In this document: one piece after another, positions 58,777 through 64,000 of the stretch
Layout: every line of letters starts with the position of its first letter
Numbering within the stretch: position 1 is the first letter of the stretch
Assembly: GCA_024138025.1 (NCBI GenBank)
Contig: JAMXBD010000057.1
Location: 186,001-250,000, forward strand
DNA length: 64,000 bases
From: Combretum micranthum
Taxonomy: Eukaryota; Streptophyta; Magnoliopsida; Myrtales; Combretaceae
Direction of reading: 5' to 3'
Position numbers and translations under genes: made by a program
The notes under the pieces: model-generated
What the model saw: only the letters and a program-made list of their open reading frames with translations
Databases searched by the model: none
Told to the model about the DNA's origin: nothing

Positions 58777-61700
58777 TGAAATACCCCAAATATTCACCTA
58801 GATTAGAAATTGAGTTTAGATAGATTAAATGAATCAAATGAATTATAGGACTTAATTAGACAAGTTGGCTTAATTTAATTAGCTAATAATTAAGTTGTTT
58901 TGAGATTTGAAATTCCTCAAATCCTAAACATGTTCTAAAAATGTTTAGAGGATTCCTAAACATTCAATTTAGACCAAAAATACTAATTCCTAAATCTCAG
59001 TGAAATTTGAGTTCATTTGCTTGAATAAAAATATCAGTTCTTGAACCCGAACTCAAATTAAATATCTTTGTATCCAAATTAAATTCCTAAATTAAGTTCT
59101 TTTTAAGATCTTAATTTATAACCTATCGGTTCAGAAATCATCTTTTAAATACTTCTGGAACTATAGATATTGATCTGATAGTTCTAAACCTATACCTTAT
59201 TTCTAAAATATATATATTTAGATTTATCTTTCTTTTCTTTTTATTTCTTTTTGCTGCCTCTTCTTTCCTTCTTTTCATTTTCGTTTTCTCTTTTCTTTCT
59301 TTCTTTCTTCTTTCTTTCTTTCTCTTCTTCTTCTTCTTCTTTCCCTCTCCAAATTCAACTTGAATCTCAAGATCAAAGCCAACTAGAAGATAAATCAAAG
59401 CTAGGAGATGAACTAGATGGAGGAAACCGAGCTAGAGGAGGAAGTTTCAACTTGTGTTCTTTTCTAAAAGCTAAGTTTCTATTTCTATTTATCTTTGTTT
59501 TTACTTGTTATTTACATTTCTAATTGATGATTGATGTTGAATTGGGTTGGAAGTGCTGTTTACATTTGTATTTGTTAGTTTAATGTTTGATGGAAGTGGG
59601 AATTGGTGAAGAAGAGGATGAATAGTGAGTTGGAGTTTATTGAATTGAATTGAAGTTTGATTGTTGTTTGAAGTTGTGGGAAGAGATTTGAAGTGTTGGA
59701 AGTTGTTATTATGTTTATTTAATGTTAGAATTGATATAGGAAGCTTAGGAAATGATTTGAAGAAGTTTTGATAAAAGAAAAGTGTGAAAAACATGTTTTC
59801 GTAACCCTGTTCTGTCTTCAACGCGGGCTCCTGGAGCTTCTACGCGGCCGGCTTTGAGCCGGTGTTGAAGGAACAGAATGCATTTTCTTAAAGCTGCCTC
59901 CAACGCTGCCGGCTTTTAACCTTTACGCTGCCGGCTTTGAAATTTACGCCGCCGGCTTTGAAGTGCCGGTGTTCGTTTTACTAAATGCCCTGTTTCGCAG
60001 CCTCTTCGTATTTTAGCCATAACTTTTTCATACGACCTCCGATTGAGGTGATTCAAGTTGCTATAAAAAGCTTAAAAAGAGATCTACAACTTTTGTTTTG
60101 AGTTTTTACAAATACGAAACGTATCGATGCTTAAATTTTGATTCTTTCCGGCTGTGTGTTTTCTAAACAAAAATAAAAACTTGTTTTTGATTTCTAAATG
60201 TTATTGTTAAGTGTAAATGGATCTTTTTGAGTTAAAATGAGATAGCTAAGTGATGTTTGATGTGTTATGTTGATAGATTGATTTAATTAAGCATGATTTA
60301 GATAGATTTATAAATTCAACAAATAATTGAATTTCAAGAGTATTAAACTAAAAGTAGTTATGTTGTATATATGATTTCCATTGCTTGATTCATGATGTTG
60401 TGATGACTTAGTGGAACTAAATGATCTTGGTAAGTATATAAATGATGAGTTATGTATTTATATGAATTTTATTTGAATTTCCTTCATGCTAAGTTTAAGA
60501 TTTGTTTATTATTTGTTCTTATGATTAGTTATTGAACTTAAATGAACTTAGTTAACAAACTTAAGTTCAACTTGATTAAATAGACTTGAATGAGTTAAAA
60601 TGAATTAGATTGAGTTAGTTTAACTATCTTTGACTTAGTTTTGAACTAAATGATTAAGGTTAATTAATTTATCTAAGTTTAAGTCAAGGTGAGTTCAAGT
60701 TGACATAGATCCACATGTATAATGAATTAGTAATGAATCTAAGTTCAATTGACTAAATGAGCTTGAATTAGCTAAAAGGAATTAGATTACTTAAGTTAAT
60801 CAACTTGAACTAGTTTTAGATTAAATGATTATTCTAATGAGTTTGACTTAATGAACTCAATTAAACTAAAATGAACTAGATTTCTTAAGCTTAATCCACT
60901 TGGCTTGGCTTTTGAATTAAATGGCTAAGGTTAATCAATTTGACTTGGTAAATGACTTAAATGACTAATTCTAATCAATTTGACTAAGGTTAAGCTAAAA
61001 TGGGTTAGTAACAAATAATTGGGTTAAATGAATGTGTTAGGTGATCTTTGAATAATATGGGAATATGTTGTTTCAAATGTTTATTTGCTTTGAATATGAA
61101 TGCTTTATGTATGAATGCTTTGTATATGCTATGTTGTGATAAAAAATAATTAAAGTGAAAAGAATTACTTTGACAGACAAAGGAGAACTGTCCATATTTT
61201 GGCGGGGCGATATTCGCAGCCATAGTGGGGTTCCACATTAGTGTCTGATCAAATAGGATTTAATAAAATGAGTTTGAGATAAATGGATAAATAGTTTAAG
61301 ATTTTGTATGATTGATGAAGTGGATGATTAGTTTAGTTTAGTTTCTTATACGAGCTTTTTCCTTAACAGAAGTGGATATCTGATTTATCTTCTGGATTAT
61401 CTTCTGGAATTCCTTCTGAGACTTGTTTGGATTTGTATATAAGGTACGCAGTGACTTGCGTGTTGGATGTTAGGATAGGCATCTAAAATGAATTAAGAAC
61501 TTAAACTTGACTTAATAATTGATGAGTGTTGATTGTCTTTTACGCCGTTGAATCTGGTTCGGAGAGCGGCACCCTGCTCAGATTGGGGGCAGGGTTCTTT
61601 CTCGTTATCGGTTAGAATGGTTTAGGAGATATGAGTATCCGAGCTGCTCATATCAACCCCTGAGCGTCGTGATGCGTTACTCAGGAACCCCTAGTATTAC

Positions 61701-62516
61701 GGGCTACGCCGGAAGGTGGGGCTGCCTAGTCTGTATGAACAGTAGGGACCACTCAGGGAGGCGGATGTAATACTAGCACCTTGTTGTCCGGAGTTTGAAT
61801 ACTCCCGTTGATTTGTTTACTTTAAAGAAAGATAATAACTTGTGATTGTCGCATTTGCATTTAGTTAAGTTCATGTGTCATTCCGTGTGTGATTGTGTTA
61901 CTGTGTACTGGGCTTCGGCTCATCCTTGTTGTTGTTATTCTTTTTACAGGTCTTATTGTTGATAAAGACGATGTTGATGAAGTTGATAATGATGAGTTCT
62001 TGTTGATGTTTGTAATGATGGATGAAATGATGATGTTGTTGCTATTGGTGATGCTTGACTCGGGTTTTGGGCATTTGTGATGATCCGGAGAGAATTTGTG
62101 GATGAGTGAAGTGAGTAGGATCGTGGATGTAGTTAGTTGTTTTATTTCTTTTTGTTTTGTATTATTGAGAGCTGGATTTATGATTTAAACTTGTTATATT
62201 CTTTAAAGGGCACAGTAGAGCCCATGTTTTATAATTTAACTTTTGCAAAGCTTTGTTTAATCTAATAATTCTCCACTTGAGAAAAGTGAAGTTTTGAAAT
62301 GTCTTTATTTCTAAATTGTTTTATAAAATTTATTTCCGCTGCTAAATCCAGTTATCCGAAAATCTAATTGAATGATTTCACAACCTAAAATCGGTTTAGC
62401 AATGTTCAACATAAACACCCCCTTTTAAGACAACCTTACGTATAATTCGTAAGAGTTATACGTGGTTGGGGACTTGGTGTGCTTAATTTGAGAATTGAGC
62501 ATGTCGGGTCTTTACA
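58777..62516 (+). mobile_element. Solo LTR B, 3,740 bp, Ty3/gypsy (Tekay/Del-like)
   Basis: Begins TGAAATACCCC and ends CGGGTCTTTACA, with CTATA directly repeated on both sides (58,772-58,776 and 62,517-62,521). Same family as A. A long CT-rich leader is at 59,225-59,350, then a GC-rich cassette (59,815-59,990), a conserved block (60,018-60,090), and a TACTGGGCTTCGGCTCAT block (about 61,906-61,924). No gag or pol. The open frames at 59,138-59,523 and 61,889-62,080 are low-complexity and not genes. Confidence 0.87.
59815..59990 (+). repeat. GC-rich CCGGCTTT cassette in LTR B
   Basis: CCGGCTTT occurs four times, each time inside GCCGGC or a longer GC-rich word, in a surrounding of about 30% GC. 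The cassette sits downstream of the CT-rich leader. Confidence 0.8.
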
Positions 62517-62521
62517 CTATA

Positions 62522-63114
62522 TATGCTTCTTGGCACTCAACACATGTAGAAAAAAAAAATGCAAGTAGTTTTGTAATTTCCCTACGTTCTGCAGATTTCA
62601 TTATATATATATATATATAGGTATGAAATAAGAAATGTATATATTTACACATTAACTTTTTATTTACTGTAATGAAATTGAAGTGGATGAAAAGAATATA
62701 TATATATATAGAAAATTATAAATGCAGACAAATCCCGAGGTTATTGAAACAATAATTTCATCTTGTTGCCTTTTTCGATTTTTTTAGCTTATTTGTTTGA
62801 TTTCTTGAGATTTGCAAGACGAAGAATGATTAAAATATATAAAAATCAGGATGTCTGTGCCACGGGAAAAGACTTCATGGCAGAGTAAACAATTAAAGCG
62901 AAGATAGTTAATTAGTAGAGCAATGTTTTTTTTTAGAAAATAAATCTCATGCCTACGCCATAACCCACAAGGTTAAGACACGAAAATCTCTACCTCAAAC
63001 AACCTCATCAAAGAGTTTTCAGGTCGACCATTTTGGTATAACTTATAAAGCAACCAGAGCCTTACTACTCAAGTATGGTGCCTTCATCTGTCCACCCATG
63101 CTACAAAACCTTAT
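62522..63114. other. AT-rich intergenic DNA
   Basis: (AT)n runs at 62,601-62,621 and 62,696-62,710; nothing else recognised. Confidence 0.5.
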
Positions 63115-63640
63115 TGCATGCTACAAAGGCCTAATAACGTTTTTGATGTGGACAACAAGCTACTACGTCGCCATTCTTGACCAGCTATATCACCGACCTT
63201 GACCAGCCTTTAAGCCGGCCTACTTTGTCAATTATGTTACACGATTTATTTGTATTGGTCTAAATTATATTTACTATTTTCCTTTTTAGATTTGTATATA
63301 TTATTAGTCAATATTGCATTTATTATTTTATCTTTTTAGGATTTTGCCTTTTAAGATTTTCATGTAATAGTATAAATAGGCGTTTAGGCTTGTCTTTATA
63401 TTCACAAATGATATTTGACATCTTTGATATTGAATTATGAAGATTTTCTCTGAATTTGCAATTGTTTAGCAATTGTGTGATTAAGTTCACGTTTTGAAAT
63501 CAATTGTTGAATTTGTTTCTATTATTTAATGCTCCTATGTTGCTTTAGTTGGTACCAAAGCGAGTAAATCCCTGTGGAGATGTCGATAGACTGCAAACTA
63601 GGAGGTGGTCGTATTCCTAATGGTGTTCCGACTCTATCTA
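63115..63640 (+). mobile_element. LTR, primer site and gag start of the miniature Ty3 family
   Basis: Plus-strand LTR related to those at 24.6-26.9 kb (shared GCAATTGTTTAGCAATTGTG, AAGTTCACGTTTTGAAAT, TATAAATAGGC at 63,371). It is followed by TTGGTACCAAAGCGAG (about 63,550-63,565), a primer site one or two changes from TTGGTATCAGAGCG. A gag start MSIDCKLGGGRIPNGV follows, matching MLKDYSLGGGHVPN of the other copy. It then breaks into the duplicated segment. The left border is approximate. Confidence 0.72.
63371..63380 (+). promoter_or_regulatory. TATA box of the 63-kb LTR
   Basis: TATAAATAGG, conserved with the box in the 26.5-kb LTR of the same family. Confidence 0.6.
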
Positions 63641-64000
63641 TTGCTGTAAAATACAATTCTATGGGGTTTTCACATTTAAAAGTAGTATATCATTTTAGAT
63701 AAAATGCATATACATGTTTGTTTTTATGTATACTGGATATCCTTAAATTAGTGCATTTGGACTTTTAAATTAAAAACAAAAAACATATTGAGACCCTCTT
63801 TTACTATTGTTTTATTTAATAGAATAATTGAAAATACAAGAATTAGTTTTTTTTATTATTTTTTAATGAGTAAAATAATCATAGAAAATATTAAAAAGTA
63901 TTTTAATTATAAAATATATTATGCAAGAATGATCTAAAGATTAGAGACATTGATAAAATATATTGTTGAAGTGTATTAAGTCTATCTTGAGAGTCGAATC
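63629..64000. repeat. Second copy of the 50,671-51,010 segment
   Basis: Near-identical to 50,671-51,010 in the same orientation and continuing to the edge of the window, so its full length is unknown. It has about 37 extra bases near 63,657-63,693. Confidence 0.85.

Noticed and set aside
59138..59523. Lys/Arg-rich and Ser/Phe-rich frames on both strands
   Set aside because: Both come from the CT-rich leader of LTR B.
61889..62080. Asp/Met-rich 63-codon frame in LTR B
   Set aside because: Low-complexity GATGATGTTG-type sequence within the LTR; not kept in LTR A.

Overview
This is nuclear DNA of a flowering plant. It is strongly AT-rich, has spliced exons of a TIR-NB-ARC-LRR (TNL) disease-resistance gene (a family expanded in eudicots), and is packed with Ty3/gypsy and Ty1/copia LTR retrotransposons, solo LTRs and fold-back elements. 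The TNL's leucine-rich part resembles TNLs I associate with Myrtales such as eucalypts and pomegranate, but that is recall, not a search. I see no intact protein-coding gene, rRNA, tRNA or CRISPR array.

Layout. 1-7,980: minus-strand Ty3 element of Tat type, running off the left edge, with a 3.4-kb solo LTR (A, 2,541-5,985) inserted in its gag. 9,778-22.6 kb: an antisense LTR (C) split by a nearly complete but dead Ty3 chromovirus (10,165-20,275) with a truncated 5' LTR. 24,636-26,926: a miniature minus-strand Ty3 derivative. 27,898-44,097: a minus-strand TNL pseudogene in four recognisable exons (TIR 43,327-44,097; NB-ARC 34,478-35,559; LRR 29,597-29,896 and 27,898-29,515). A 3.98-kb copia derivative lies in its second intron and several MITE-like inverted repeats in its first. 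45.9-50.2 kb: antisense Ty3 LTR (D) with its leader. 53-55.5 kb: a copia-like LTR (F) and a decayed Ty3 LTR (E). 56-57.6 kb: a fold-back element and a 64-bp tandem repeat. 58,777-62,516: solo LTR B, relative of A, with exact target-site duplications. 63.1-64 kb: LTR, primer site and gag start of the miniature Ty3 family, joined to a near-identical second copy of a segment at 50.7 kb.

The region is a decayed resistance-gene locus serving as a landing pad for retroelements. The TNL keeps a canonical P-loop and kinase-2 motif. Its TIR has lost the BB-loop segment and carries lysine at the NADase glutamate position, its MHD motif reads MHH, and its LRR exon has several frame breaks. The most unusual sequence-level signal is that several LTRs of different families each carry, just downstream of their promoter region, a short unrelated cassette of repeated words (GCCGGC in B, a TACACAGCTTGTGTA near-palindrome in D, TTCGAA words in F). 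In B and C this cassette is followed by a well-conserved block of about 70 bases.
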